A stretch of DNA of 64,000 nucleotides from Streptococcus parauberis NCFD 2020 (GTDB taxonomy: Bacteria; Bacillota; Bacilli; Lactobacillales; Streptococcaceae): the NCBI RefSeq assembly GCF_000187935.1, contig NZ_AEUT02000001.1, positions 1,302,001 through 1,366,000 of the forward strand, read 5' to 3'. Both the position numbers and the translations under genes were made by a program. The notes below the pieces were generated by a model. That model made no database searches, had not been told where the DNA came from, and saw only the letters and a program-made list of their open reading frames with translations. Shown here in pieces: positions 39,574-49,378 of this stretch (its first letter is position 1; every line of letters begins with the position of its first letter).

Positions 39574-40909
39574 AGCCTATCTCCGTTTCTATTATGTATA
39601 AATGACTGATATGTTTATCTAAACTAGTAAATGAAGCAGTTTTATTCATTTTTGAAATAAAGTATCGTAAAGATAAAACCATTTCACCTTCATTAATAAA
39701 AATCTCTACTGCTGATTGATCAATCACAAATTTCATTGAATTTAACTGATTAATTGTATTGACTTTTTCTTCAAACTGATTCGATACCCAGTTTTTTCTG
39801 GCTAAAATCAACTTATTCCCTTCATATCTGAGTATAACGGAACTGTCACCCAAACTAATCTCAAATTTGTTGGCTTGTTCCTCAAAATTAACATCAAATA
39901 TAGTTACTTGCTGACCATGTTCAAAACAAACTTCTGATTTATTAGTGGTCCATATTAATTCATTCTTGTCTAATAATTCCTTGACAGGATTTTGAAGCAA
40001 TTTACCATTTTTATAAGTTAATTCTCTTGGTATTGTCAGACAATGTAAATAACCAAATTTATTTGTGGGACATAATTTTTCTTCAATTCCAGACATCCTC
40101 GACATCCATGCCATTAAAATACGTCTGCCATTATTGTCAATAAACGTCTGAGGTGCATAAAAATCAAAACCAGCATCTAATATTTGAAGACTTTGTGTTG
40201 GAAAAAATTTATTCTCATTTGAATAGCCTTCATAATAAGCTGAATAACTTGAAATATCATCATCAGTCAGTAAGTCTCTTTTTTGAGGGCAGACAAGCAA
40301 AAACTCTTTACCATCCATTTGGAAGTAGTCAGGGCATTCACACATCTGATCTAAATCAGGACTTGAAAAAAACTCTCCGGTATACTGCCATTCTGTTAAG
40401 TCGACCGATTGATAGTGGGCAATACTTCCTTCACCATTAATTCGTTGTCCCCCTACAATCATATGGAAAGATTTATCATTTGACCAAACTTTGGGATCTC
40501 GATGATGTTCGGTAAAGCCCTTAGGTGTTTCGAGATTGGTTAGCAATTTTTGAAACTGTTGACCATCATCTGATTTTACAACTTTCTGATAACTTTTTCG
40601 CTTACCCCTATCTTTACTATTTCCAGTATAAAAGAGATATAGAGAATTATTGTGTCTAAGTGCTGATCCTGAATAGACACCGTCTTTGTCTTCTAAATCA
40701 GTTGGAGTTACCTTACTACCATAATGCTTCCAATTCCTCAAATCAGTTGATGTAAAAAGTCCCCACTCCTTGTAACTATGATCTGTAGATTTAGAATTCC
40801 ATTGATGAAAGACATAATATACTCCTTGATAAAAAGCTAAACCATTTGGATCGTTAAGTAATCCTTTGGGAGGCTCTAAATGAATATTATTTTTATATGG
40901 ATTTTCCAA
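39566..40909 (-). CDS. GH32 beta-fructosidase / sucrose-6-phosphate hydrolase
   Basis: A 447-residue GH32 enzyme. LLNDPNGLAFYQG carries the nucleophile aspartate, HHRDPKVW the RDP motif, and QMCECPDYF the EC acid/base glutamate. I place the start at the TTG at 40907-40909 because AAAGGGGGG lies 6 nt before it. A longer ATG start at 40948 adds 13 residues but has a poorly placed SD. It is coupled to a PTS EIIBC, so the natural substrate is probably a phosphorylated sucrose or raffinose-type sugar. Confidence 0.88.
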   Translation of the reverse strand: MENPYKNNIHLEPPKGLLNDPNGLAFYQGVYYVFHQWNSKSTDHSYKEWGLFTSTDLRNWKHYGSKVTPTDLEDKDGVYSGSALRHNNSLYLFYTGNSKDRGKRKSYQKVVKSDDGQQFQKLLTNLETPKGFTEHHRDPKVWSNDKSFHMIVGGQRINGEGSIAHYQSVDLTEWQYTGEFFSSPDLDQMCECPDYFQMDGKEFLLVCPQKRDLLTDDDISSYSAYYEGYSNENKFFPTQSLQILDAGFDFYAPQTFIDNNGRRILMAWMSRMSGIEEKLCPTNKFGYLHCLTIPRELTYKNGKLLQNPVKELLDKNELIWTTNKSEVCFEHGQQVTIFDVNFEEQANKFEISLGDSSVILRYEGNKLILARKNWVSNQFEEKVNTINQLNSMKFVIDQSAVEIFINEGEMVLSLRYFISKMNKTASFTSLDKHISHLYIIETEIGYE

Positions 40910-41058
40910 ATACAACCCCCCTTTCTGTAAAACGTTTTCATTTTTCATAACCTTATTCTAAATGATTAGTGTAGCTATATACATAGAAATAATTAATCTA
41001 TATATGGTATTTTCTAAGATGTTGTGTTTATTGTGGTTTTTTAGCTTATAATGATAGT

Positions 41059-41895
41059 ATGAGTAATTTTTTAGAGGAATATACGGACAGCTACAACGAA
41101 ATGGGAAATAAATCTATTTCCGATTTTATTCTTTATAATTGCGGTATTGAACATTGTGAACCTAATTACAGTTATGGTCCCAAAAGAAGAGAGTATCATT
41201 TTATCCACTTTGTTTTTGAAGGGCAAGGGAAATTAGAAATTAATCAGCAAAAATATACCGTTCAGAAAAATCAATTTTTTATTGTTCCTGCGGGTACCGT
41301 TTCAACTTATACAGCTGATAAAAATAATCCATGGAAATACGCCTGGATAGGATTTTTGGGGATACAAGCTCAACGCTACTTAAATCAATTAAGAATAGGT
41401 AATGAATTTGTATTTGATTGCAAAGATGTTTATATGTATAAAAATAAAATTGGTCATATCTTAGAGCAAGCAGATAATCAACTATCTTCATTTCTAATAA
41501 TTAATGGTTTAATGTACGATATTATTGGTAATCTTATAGCTGAGATTCCTACTAGTGAGCAAGTTATTCAGCAAGAATCAATTTCAAAAAGAGCGATGCA
41601 TTATATGAATTTACATTATCATGATGCCATACAAATCAGTGATGTTGCAAAATTTGTTAACCTTCATCCAAATTACTTGGCTAATATTTTTCAAGATGAG
41701 GTAGGAATTAGTCCAAAACAATATCTTACCCAACTCAAATTATCAAAAGCAAAAGAACTTCTAAGAGACACCGACGAACCTATTAATATTATTTCAAGCT
41801 CTGTTGGTTTCACTGATGCGTTAACTTTTTCAAAATTTTTCAAAAAAATAACTGGCCAATCTCCAAGTACCTATCGAAAGGAATCAATTACATGA
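41059..41895 (+). CDS. AraC-family regulator (RafR/MsmR-like)
   Basis: A 278-residue AraC regulator with an N-terminal cupin sugar-binding domain (residues 1-150; EYHFIHFVFEGQGKLEINQQ and FFIVPAGTVSTY) and a C-terminal double HTH (VAKFVNLHPNYLANIF and IISSSVGFTDALTFSKFFK, SPSTYRKE). It is divergent from GH32-PTS and overlaps the alpha-galactosidase gene by 4 nt (ATGA). TATAAT at 41047-41052 sits only 6 nt before the ATG and no SD is visible, so the mRNA may be leaderless. Confidence 0.88.
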   Translation: MSNFLEEYTDSYNEMGNKSISDFILYNCGIEHCEPNYSYGPKRREYHFIHFVFEGQGKLEINQQKYTVQKNQFFIVPAGTVSTYTADKNNPWKYAWIGFLGIQAQRYLNQLRIGNEFVFDCKDVYMYKNKIGHILEQADNQLSSFLIINGLMYDIIGNLIAEIPTSEQVIQQESISKRAMHYMNLHYHDAIQISDVAKFVNLHPNYLANIFQDEVGISPKQYLTQLKLSKAKELLRDTDEPINIISSSVGFTDALTFSKFFKKITGQSPSTYRKESIT

Positions 41896-44078
41896 CTTTA
41901 AATATTGCCTTTGATGAAAGCAGTCAAATATTTCATTTGCACAATAATTCAATGAGTTATATGATTGAATTGCTGGAAGACAAGTACCTTGCTCATCGTT
42001 ATTGGGGTCCTTACATAAAGCAATTTGATAAACTAAATCAAAAACCATTAAAAAAAAGAACCTTCTCAAGCCGTCCTGAAAAGAGTGATGAGCATTTTTC
42101 CTTGGAATTTGTTCCCCAAGAATTTCCAATATCTTATCAAGGAGATTATAAAGAATCAGCTTTAGAAGTCACGTTTCATGATAATAGTCATGTCTTTCGA
42201 CTTACTTATAGCGATTACCAAATCATTACGGATAGTCCTGATATTGCCCCTTTACCCCATGCAAGAAAAAATCGAAATAGTCATTCCAAAACATTAGTTA
42301 TTAATTTGATTGACGAAATTACACATATCCAAGTGAACTTATATTACACAATATTCGAAAACTATGATGCACTTATTCGTTCTTCCGAAGTGATTAACCT
42401 TGGAAAAAAATCACTTATCATTGATCAACTTATGAGTGCATCATTAGATCAATTATATAGTGGACAAGAAGTTATTAGTTTTTATGGATCCCACCAAGCT
42501 GAATTTCAGAAGAACAATGCACCTATCCAACATGGGCAATTTATTACAGGAACTAGTCGTGGCTCAAGCGGACCACAATATGTACCATTTATAGCCGTAG
42601 GAAAAAATGCTGATGAACAACATGGGCAAATACATGCGATGACCTTGCTTTATTCTGGAAATCATCGTGAATTAATTGAGCGAGACCAGTACGATCAATT
42701 AAGATTACAAATTGGATTAAATCCAAGTCAGTTCTCTTGGCAATTAGCAGAGCAAGAAAGTTTCCAGTCTCCACAAGCACTTTTAGTCTATTCAAAGAAT
42801 GGTTTTAATGGCATGTCAAAAGTTTTTCATTCTTTCAATAAGAACCACATCTCACCACCAAACCAAGTTAGTACTACAAAACCCATCCTTATTAATAGTT
42901 GGGAAATGACGTATTTTGAAGTAAATGAAGCACTTATGTTAAAACTCATCGATCAAGCTTCCCAATTAGGTTTTGAAGCAGTTGTTCTGGACGATGGGTG
43001 GTTCAAAGGTCGAAACTCAAGTAAAACCTCCCTTGGTGATTGGCAGGTAGATCAGTCTAAATTTCCAAATGGTCTAGAAGTCATTGTCGAAAAATGTCGA
43101 CAAAAAAAACTTAAATTTGGAATATGGTTCGAGCCTGAAATGATCTCACCTGAAAGTGATCTTTATACCAGAAAAACCCATTGGATAGTTAAAGCACCAC
43201 ACCATGCAGCACATTTAGGTAGAAACCAATATGTCTTAGACTTGACTCAAAATGAAGCACAGCAATTTCTGCTAAACACAATGAGAGAATTCATTTATAC
43301 TTATAAACCAGATTATATCAAATGGGATATGAATCGCCACATCGTTGAACCATTCAGTCAAATTTCAGAGTTTCTTCCAAAAGAATTTTCTCATCGCTAC
43401 ATGATTAAACTATATGAAATACTAGATCAATTAACTACAGAATTCCCAGAAATAATTTTTGAAAATTGTTCCAGTGGTAGTGGGCGTCTTGACTTTGGAA
43501 TGCTATATTACTTCCCACAAACTTGGGCAAGTGATAATACGGATGCCTTAGATAGACAAAAGATTCAATATGGAGCCTCTTATTTATTCCACCCCTATCA
43601 ACTAACGGGACATGTTTCCGATGTTCCAAATCATCAAACAAATCGTATTACTCCCATCCAAACCCGTATGAACCTTGCATCATCAACTAACATGGGCTAC
43701 GAACTAAATATCCTTACACTGTCTGATGAAGATAAAAGAGCAATAAAAAATCATTTAAATCAATATAAAGCACAACGTGACTTAATTCAAAATGGTAGCT
43801 TCTATCGACTTTGTTCTCCTTTTGAAAGCAATATAACAGCTTGGCTATTTGAAAGCAAAGCAAAGGACGAAATCCTTTTATTTGTTTTTAAAAATTGTTT
43901 TAACATTACCGAACTAAACACTATCCTCACCATTCCATATGCAGATCCAACAGCTGAATATATAGATTCTAATGGATATCATTACTTTGGTGATGAGCTA
44001 AAATATTCAGGCTTATCTATCCCCTTTGAAAAAGGTGATTTTCAATCTTACAGTCTTCATCTAAAAAAATTAAATTGA
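41892..44078 (+). CDS. aga: GH36 alpha-galactosidase
   Basis: A 728-residue retaining alpha-galactosidase that releases galactose from melibiose, raffinose or stachyose. VVLDDGWF is at about residue 365, the nucleophile aspartate is in YIKWDMNRHI near residue 480, the ENCSSGSGR motif is near 525, and the acid/base aspartate is in WASDNTDALDR near 548. There is no signal peptide, so it acts in the cytoplasm. The AAAGGA SD lies inside the regulator gene. No ABC raffinose importer is adjacent; the only neighbouring transporter is the EIIBC. Confidence 0.93.
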   Translation: MTLNIAFDESSQIFHLHNNSMSYMIELLEDKYLAHRYWGPYIKQFDKLNQKPLKKRTFSSRPEKSDEHFSLEFVPQEFPISYQGDYKESALEVTFHDNSHVFRLTYSDYQIITDSPDIAPLPHARKNRNSHSKTLVINLIDEITHIQVNLYYTIFENYDALIRSSEVINLGKKSLIIDQLMSASLDQLYSGQEVISFYGSHQAEFQKNNAPIQHGQFITGTSRGSSGPQYVPFIAVGKNADEQHGQIHAMTLLYSGNHRELIERDQYDQLRLQIGLNPSQFSWQLAEQESFQSPQALLVYSKNGFNGMSKVFHSFNKNHISPPNQVSTTKPILINSWEMTYFEVNEALMLKLIDQASQLGFEAVVLDDGWFKGRNSSKTSLGDWQVDQSKFPNGLEVIVEKCRQKKLKFGIWFEPEMISPESDLYTRKTHWIVKAPHHAAHLGRNQYVLDLTQNEAQQFLLNTMREFIYTYKPDYIKWDMNRHIVEPFSQISEFLPKEFSHRYMIKLYEILDQLTTEFPEIIFENCSSGSGRLDFGMLYYFPQTWASDNTDALDRQKIQYGASYLFHPYQLTGHVSDVPNHQTNRITPIQTRMNLASSTNMGYELNILTLSDEDKRAIKNHLNQYKAQRDLIQNGSFYRLCSPFESNITAWLFESKAKDEILLFVFKNCFNITELNTILTIPYADPTAEYIDSNGYHYFGDELKYSGLSIPFEKGDFQSYSLHLKKLN

Positions 44079-44125
44079 TATAAATCCTCAAAACGAACAG
44101 TAAAATAAGCATTTTGAAGACAAAA

Positions 44126-44151
44126 AAAGCATTCCCAATTGGGAATGCTTT
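44126..44151 (+). terminator. Terminator after alpha-galactosidase
   Basis: A 26-bp perfect palindrome (AAAGCATTCCCAA arm), 48 nt after the stop, ends in TTTGTGTG on the plus strand. Confidence 0.75.
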
Positions 44152-44200
44152 GTGTGTATTACAAGTTGTTATCGAACTGTATTGACTTTTTGAGATATTA

Positions 44201-44719
44201 CTAATGAAAAATATATTTTGGGCCTTCTTCGCCCATTTCTCCAGTTAATACAAAATTATTTTTTTCTAAAACTCTTATTGATGCAATATTGTCAGGTTCT
44301 GCTTCCGCTTCTACATACTTAACACCAGGTTGATTAAGTGCCCACTTCACTATTACATCAACCGCTTCCGTAGCATATCCCTTGTTCCAATAAGTATCAA
44401 TTAGACAATAACCTATTTCTACCTGACCACCTGATTTTAAACCTTTAAAACATAAGTCACCTACTCTATCCTGAGCATCATCATTTAGCTCAATCACTCA
44501 AGTAGCAAACCATTGTCTCTCCCCTGGATTACTTTCACTTGCCTTCAACATTCGAGAATAAGCATGTTTTAATCCTGGATTTGTTTCTTTATCAATCAGT
44601 TCCTGCATTTCCATATCATACAATAGTCTTATTTGCAATCGTTCTGTTGTTACTTTGTTATTCAACTCTTTTCCCACTTTCGTTTTTTCGGTGAGATAAT
44701 TTTTACATTCTATTCTCAC
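44201..44719 (-). pseudogene. GNAT acetyltransferase gene interrupted by one stop codon
   Basis: The same frame runs from 44719 to 44201 except for a single TGA at 44498-44500, between RQWFAT and VIELNDDAQD. Most relatives have tryptophan there, so a TGG to TGA change is likely. The joined protein (about 172 residues) has an N-terminal TTERLQIRLLY, the acetyl-CoA region YWNKGYATEAV and VLEKNNFVLTGE, the pattern of RimJ/RimL-type GNAT enzymes. A GTG follows the stop, but the second piece alone lacks the first half of the fold. Confidence 0.8.
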
Positions 44720-44891
44720 CTAAAGAATCTCACTAGATGTTTTAATAGATATTTGTTTCAAAGGCATTCTCTTTTCTTATTTTTTTAAACTGTATCATGT
44801 ATCGTAAATATTGTAAAGCAATTCAGTGCTTTAAAACAACTTAATCATAATATACAAAGAGCTTATTGATAAAAATTCAAACATGTGACAA

Positions 44892-44922
44892 CACAAAAAC
44901 CACTATTTAGAGTGTTTTTGTG
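44892..44922 (-). terminator. Terminator after the broken fic gene
   Basis: CACAAAAACCACT pairs with AGTGTTTTTGTG around ATTTAG. Both strands have T-rich flanks. Confidence 0.65.
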
Positions 44923-44932
44923 TTGATATAAA

Positions 44933-45695
44933 TCATTTAGAAGTTACCATATCAAAGAAAAAATCATCTAAAAAAACTGTTCTTTTCTCTCGCACTTTTG
45001 AAGTATTAGCATAAATTAATGCTGATCTGAATTTTGAAGCATTTTCTTCTATAAATTTTGTGCTGATATGAAAGGATTTTGATTGTAAATATATTATTGC
45101 AAATAGAAGCATTGTCACTGTATTTCCCACTGGAAACGGGTGAATAGTCCAAATACGAGAAACAAAATTTTCAATTGATGATATTGTTTCAATCCTTGAG
45201 AAATTAGAATAGTCTTTCTTAACTCTACATCTATTTGATTGTGTAACGTCCTATAAATATCAGAGTAATCTTCATAATGAATTGGTGGTTCATTTTTATT
45301 ACTCATTTCAGTTCTAAGATTATAATTTCTGTATTCTTCAGCTCTCAATTGATGTGGTAAGTCAATATCTTGATAGATAATCTTATGAATTGAATTAATG
45401 CTTTGGTGACTTAATTGAAAGCCAAATTCAATATTTTCAAGGTATTCAACAATTCTAGTAGTGACAAAATCAGAATCACGGAATAATAAATCCTGCCCTA
45501 TCTTACCAAAATAATAGTCATTTATTTGAGAATAAATATTTTGTAATTCTACCTCTTTATTATATGTTTCAATGATAAATTTTTTAACAATTTTGAAGGT
45601 GAGTAATGATATCCCACTTGTAGGCCAAAAGCGATTTCCCAATATACATTCCTATTTTCAGGATTTGGAGAAAATCTTTCGTATGAATTATCCAT
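44933..45695 (-). pseudogene. Frameshifted Fic-domain protein gene
   Basis: Three frames join into one Fic/DOC protein. The start is MDNSYERFSPNPENRNVYWE, then IAFGLQ, at 45695. A shift near 45600 leads to FIIETYNKEVELQNIY, then QLSHQSINSIHKIIYQ. A second shift near 45235 leads to KDYSNFSRIETISSIENFVS, then RIWTIHPFPVGNTVTML. The catalytic Fic motif HPFPVGNT keeps the histidine but has T where the usual N/GxR continues. Two frameshifts in a 760-nt gene point to decay of a toxin-type AMPylator that is no longer under selection. Confidence 0.75.
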
Positions 45696-45790
45696 TTTGT
45701 AACTCCATTTTCTATTAACCTAGTATACCAAAATTTTCCCTTCACTATGTTATAATAGTCTATATTAACTAATAAGGAGTACCTAGTACA

Positions 45791-46090
45791 TTGATGAATA
45801 TGCAAAACATGATGAAGCAAGCGCAAAAGCTTCAGAAACAGATGGAACAAAAGCAAGCTGATTTGGCAGCAATGGAGTTTGTTGGTAAATCTGCTCAGGA
45901 TTTGGTGATGGCTACTTTTACTGGTGACAAGAAATTGGTTTCTATTGACTTTAAAGATGCTGTTGTAGATCCTGAAGACATTGAAACTTTGTCTGATATG
46001 ACGACACAAGCCATCAATGATGCCATGACGCAAATTGAAGAAGCAACCAAACAGACACTTGGTGCCTTCGCTGGCAAAATGCCATTCTAA
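45791..46090 (+). CDS. YbaB/EbfC-family nucleoid-associated protein
   Basis: A 99-residue DNA-binding protein of the YbaB family, which bends and coats DNA as a dimer. It starts [20 protein letters not shown], has [16 protein letters not shown] in the central sheet and ends GAFAGKMPF, as in other streptococci. The first codon is TTG with AAGGAG 11 nt upstream; the ATG next to it (45794) is an alternative. TATAAT lies about 35-40 nt upstream. It is not beside recR or dnaX here. Confidence 0.92.
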   Translation: MMNMQNMMKQAQKLQKQMEQKQADLAAMEFVGKSAQDLVMATFTGDKKLVSIDFKDAVVDPEDIETLSDMTTQAINDAMTQIEEATKQTLGAFAGKMPF

Positions 46091-46095
46091 ATAGC

Positions 46096-46125
46096 AAAAG
46101 ACTCTCAATAAAGAGAGTCTTTTTT
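46096..46125. terminator. Convergent terminator (ybaB / exonuclease)
   Basis: AAAAGACTCTC-AATAAA-GAGAGTCTTTT, with T runs on both strands. Confidence 0.85.
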
Positions 46126-46720
46126 AATCAAATAATCCGCCTAAAGCTGCAAAAGGGTTATCCCCCGAACTCATCTTCTCCTCCTCTTGGTGGTCAAGAT
46201 AAGTCTTATTGTCATCGAACTCCAAGAAAGTTTCATAGACACGAGCCGTCATTCGGGCGTCTTCCAGGCTGTTGTGCCCACGCCCTTTGATGCCTAGGAA
46301 GTCCGCCACTGTCGTTAGTTTTAAATTGGCGATGCCGTTTAAGTCGGTGCTACGTCGTTCAAAAGCTTCGTCATAGAGGTCAACTTTGTACTGGCTTGTC
46401 AGGTCCAAGCCATTTTCTGCCAAGATAGGCAGATCTGACTTGTGAGAATTATAACCGATGAGGGATAGGTCTCCAACGAAACTTGTAAAGTCCGAGATAA
46501 CCTGATCAACCTTTGGAGCGCCAGCAATTTTATCCGCTGTAATGCCTGTTAAACCATTGATAAAGCTTTGTAAGGGCACAACGGTGTAAACATAGGTGTC
46601 AAAGCTGTCAACTTCTTTGTGATTTTGACACTTGATTGCTGAAAGTTGAATTAGGTGGCTTTTGTCATCGACGGTGTTAAATTCCAAATCAAAGGCAATA
46701 TAGTTTGCTAGATTTTCCAT
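46124..46720 (-). CDS. DnaQ/RNase T-family 3'-5' exonuclease
   Basis: A 198-residue DEDDh exonuclease. YIAFDLEFNTVD carries the first D and E at about residue 10, LIGYNSHKSDLPIL the second motif, and GRGHNSLEDARMTARVYE the H and last D near residue 160. These resemble the DNA polymerase III epsilon proofreading fold but stand alone, so it is probably a repair or RNA-processing nuclease. It lies just after rocS, with the rocS terminator between them. Confidence 0.88.
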   Translation of the reverse strand: MENLANYIAFDLEFNTVDDKSHLIQLSAIKCQNHKEVDSFDTYVYTVVPLQSFINGLTGITADKIAGAPKVDQVISDFTSFVGDLSLIGYNSHKSDLPILAENGLDLTSQYKVDLYDEAFERRSTDLNGIANLKLTTVADFLGIKGRGHNSLEDARMTARVYETFLEFDDNKTYLDHQEEEKMSSGDNPFAALGGLFD

Positions 46721-46735
46721 TTTTTCTCCTTAGAA

Positions 46736-46753
46736 AAAGGCCCATTTGGGCCT
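46736..46753 (-). terminator. Terminator after rocS
   Basis: AAGGCCC-ATTT-GGGCCTT with a minus-strand T run, between rocS and the exonuclease gene. Confidence 0.8.
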
Positions 46754-46768
46754 TGCATTACTCATGAT

Positions 46769-47290
46769 TTATTTAGCAAAAAGACGTGCAAAGAAGCCTT
46801 TTTTACCAACTGTTTGGTCTTCGACTTGGCTACGCGCTTCGTCAACTTCTGCTTTTGCTTCCTCAAGTTCTAACTTAAGAGTTTCTTTGTCTGCCATTGC
46901 TTTAGCAGTTAATTGTTGTTGCTGATCTAATTGTTTATCTTTTTCAGCAATCTGCACGTCTTTAACGTGCATTTGTTCATCTTTAGCAGCTAACTGGTCA
47001 TCTTTGGCTTTTAATTGGTTATAAAGACGAGTGATCTCAGTGTTTTTTTCGTCAACTAATATTTCTAACAATTCACGTTGTTTAGTTTCTTCACTAATTG
47101 GCTCATCATCAAAAATAGTTTTTTTATAAATTTCTTCCAACTTAATAAGGCCACTACGTTTAACCACAGTGACACCCTTGTCATTCTTATCAAGATCCTC
47201 ATCTGGAAGAGCTTTTACACGATTATTAACGGCCTGACGGCTAACTCCCAAAATTTCAGCTAGCTCACTAACTGTCTTTTCTATTGCCAT
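46769..47290 (-). CDS. rocS: RocS-like chromosome segregation regulator
   Basis: A 173-residue protein with an N-terminal helix-turn-helix (VSELAEILGVSRQAVNNRVK), a long coiled coil (about residues 65-155, with repeated AAKDEQ/VKDVQIAEKDKQL heptads) and a short C-terminal amphipathic helix (KKGFFARLFAK). This is the architecture described for S. pneumoniae RocS, which tethers the nucleoid to the membrane and aids segregation (DUF536 family). The promoter TTGACA - 17 nt - TACTAT is at 47330-47358 and holds the palindrome AATACTAGTATT in its spacer. Confidence 0.82.
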   Translation of the reverse strand: MAIEKTVSELAEILGVSRQAVNNRVKALPDEDLDKNDKGVTVVKRSGLIKLEEIYKKTIFDDEPISEETKQRELLEILVDEKNTEITRLYNQLKAKDDQLAAKDEQMHVKDVQIAEKDKQLDQQQQLTAKAMADKETLKLELEEAKAEVDEARSQVEDQTVGKKGFFARLFAK

Positions 47291-47329
47291 ATTTTCCTCT
47301 TTAATATATTCCTGAATATTCTTACAAGA

Positions 47330-47358
47330 ATAGTAACATAATACTAGTATTCTGTCAA
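47330..47358 (-). promoter_or_regulatory. rocS promoter
   Basis: On the minus strand TTGACA (47353-47358), a 17-nt spacer and TACTAT (47330-47335). The spacer contains the 12-bp palindrome AATACTAGTATT (47340-47351), a candidate operator. Confidence 0.65.
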
Positions 47359-47398
47359 TTTCACTATATTATTAGAGTATTCTGGATATAAAAATAAA

Positions 47399-47545
47399 GC
47401 CGTTTTACTGTACGGCCAAGACAGAGATAACGGGATCACCTTCCTTTCAGTTTTCAGTCGGTTTCAAGGAAAACACCCTCCAATCTTTGTATTCTATTTT
47501 TAGGTAAGAAAAAACCGATGGACTTCTCTTACTACTTCTATTATA
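47399..47545 (-). ncRNA. Candidate small RNA or decayed type I toxin locus
   Basis: A minus-strand promoter-like pair, GAGACA (47563-47568) - 17 nt - TATAAT (47540-47545), leads to a terminator hairpin GCCGT..ACGGC (47399-47416) with a T-rich tail, predicting an RNA of about 140 nt. Inside is AAAGGAAGGTGATCC (47433-47447), an unusually long match to the anti-SD of 16S rRNA. After it only the short frame VISVLAVQ can be read. It could be the remnant of a small holin-like toxin gene or an RNA that contacts ribosomes. Confidence 0.35.
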
Positions 47546-47634
47546 ACCTTAAAAATTTTATCTGTCTCCTTTTTGCCTATCAAAAATCAGATGTCACTTT
47601 AGTAACAATTACAGCCACATTATGATATGATTAA

Positions 47635-48810
<1,176 letters not shown>

Positions 48811-48848
48811 TGTAGAAAGTCTTGAAATTCAAGACTTTTTAAAAATGC

Positions 48849-48940
48849 TTAACTAGTTACATATTTTTCTTGATTTTTGAAAATGATGTTGTATAATAGT
48901 TATATGTTTCCTTAACCGGTTATGTACCAGTTAAGGAAAC
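48849..48940 (+). promoter_or_regulatory. rpsN promoter with two AdcR-like zinc operators
   Basis: TTGATT (48870-48875), 16 nt and TATAAT (48892-48897) form the promoter. TTAACTAGTTAC (48849-48860) and TTAACCGGTTAT (48912-48923) each match the AdcR consensus TTAACYRGTTAA at 11 of 12 positions and flank the promoter. The second lies in an 11-bp-arm inverted repeat GTTTCCTTAAC / GTTAAGGAAAC (48906-48940). This predicts repression when zinc is sufficient. Confidence 0.8.
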
Positions 48941-48987
48941 AGGGTCTGATAAGCCCAATGATTACAAGAATATAGAAGGAGAAAGCA

Positions 48988-49257
48988 ATGGCAAAGAAAT
49001 CAAAAATTGCTAAGTACCAGAAGCAGCTCCAACTGATTGATCAGTATGCTGACCTTCGTCGTGAACTTAAGGCTAAAGGCGATTATGAAGCCCTTCGTAA
49101 ATTGCCACGCGATTCAAACCCAAACCGTTTGAAAAACCGTGATCAAATCGATGGTCGTCCCCATGCTTATATGCGTAAGTTTGGTGTTAGCCGTATTAAC
49201 TTCCGTAACCTAGCTCACAAAGGTCAACTACCTGGCATCACAAAAGCTAGCTGGTAA
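48988..49257 (+). CDS. rpsN: Ribosomal protein S14 (zinc-independent form)
   Basis: An 89-residue S14 beginning [20 protein letters not shown] and ending [20 protein letters not shown]. The CxxC zinc pairs of the standard S14 are absent, so this is the C-minus paralogue that replaces it during zinc shortage. The AdcR-like boxes upstream fit that role. SD GAAGGAG is before the ATG. It is monocistronic, with its own terminator. Confidence 0.93.
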   Translation: MAKKSKIAKYQKQLQLIDQYADLRRELKAKGDYEALRKLPRDSNPNRLKNRDQIDGRPHAYMRKFGVSRINFRNLAHKGQLPGITKASW

Positions 49258-49340
49258 GCTTTACCACCTAAGTGATAAGTCATCTTCCCCGATATTTATC
49301 ATTGTTCGGTAATCATAGAAGCCAATTATTTATCATTTTA

Positions 49341-49372
49341 AGTCCGGTATGCCAAGATGCCGGGCTTTTTTT
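49341..49372 (+). terminator. Terminator after rpsN
   Basis: AGTCCGGTAT pairs with ATGCCGGGCT (one G-U pair) and is followed by TTTTTTT. Confidence 0.85.
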
Positions 49373-49378
49373 ACCAAA

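Noticed and set aside
47433..47447. Plus-strand GGATCACCTTCCTTT resembling the 3' end of 16S rRNA
   Set aside because: No further 16S-like sequence is upstream. The opposite-strand reading as a long Shine-Dalgarno within a small transcript fits better.
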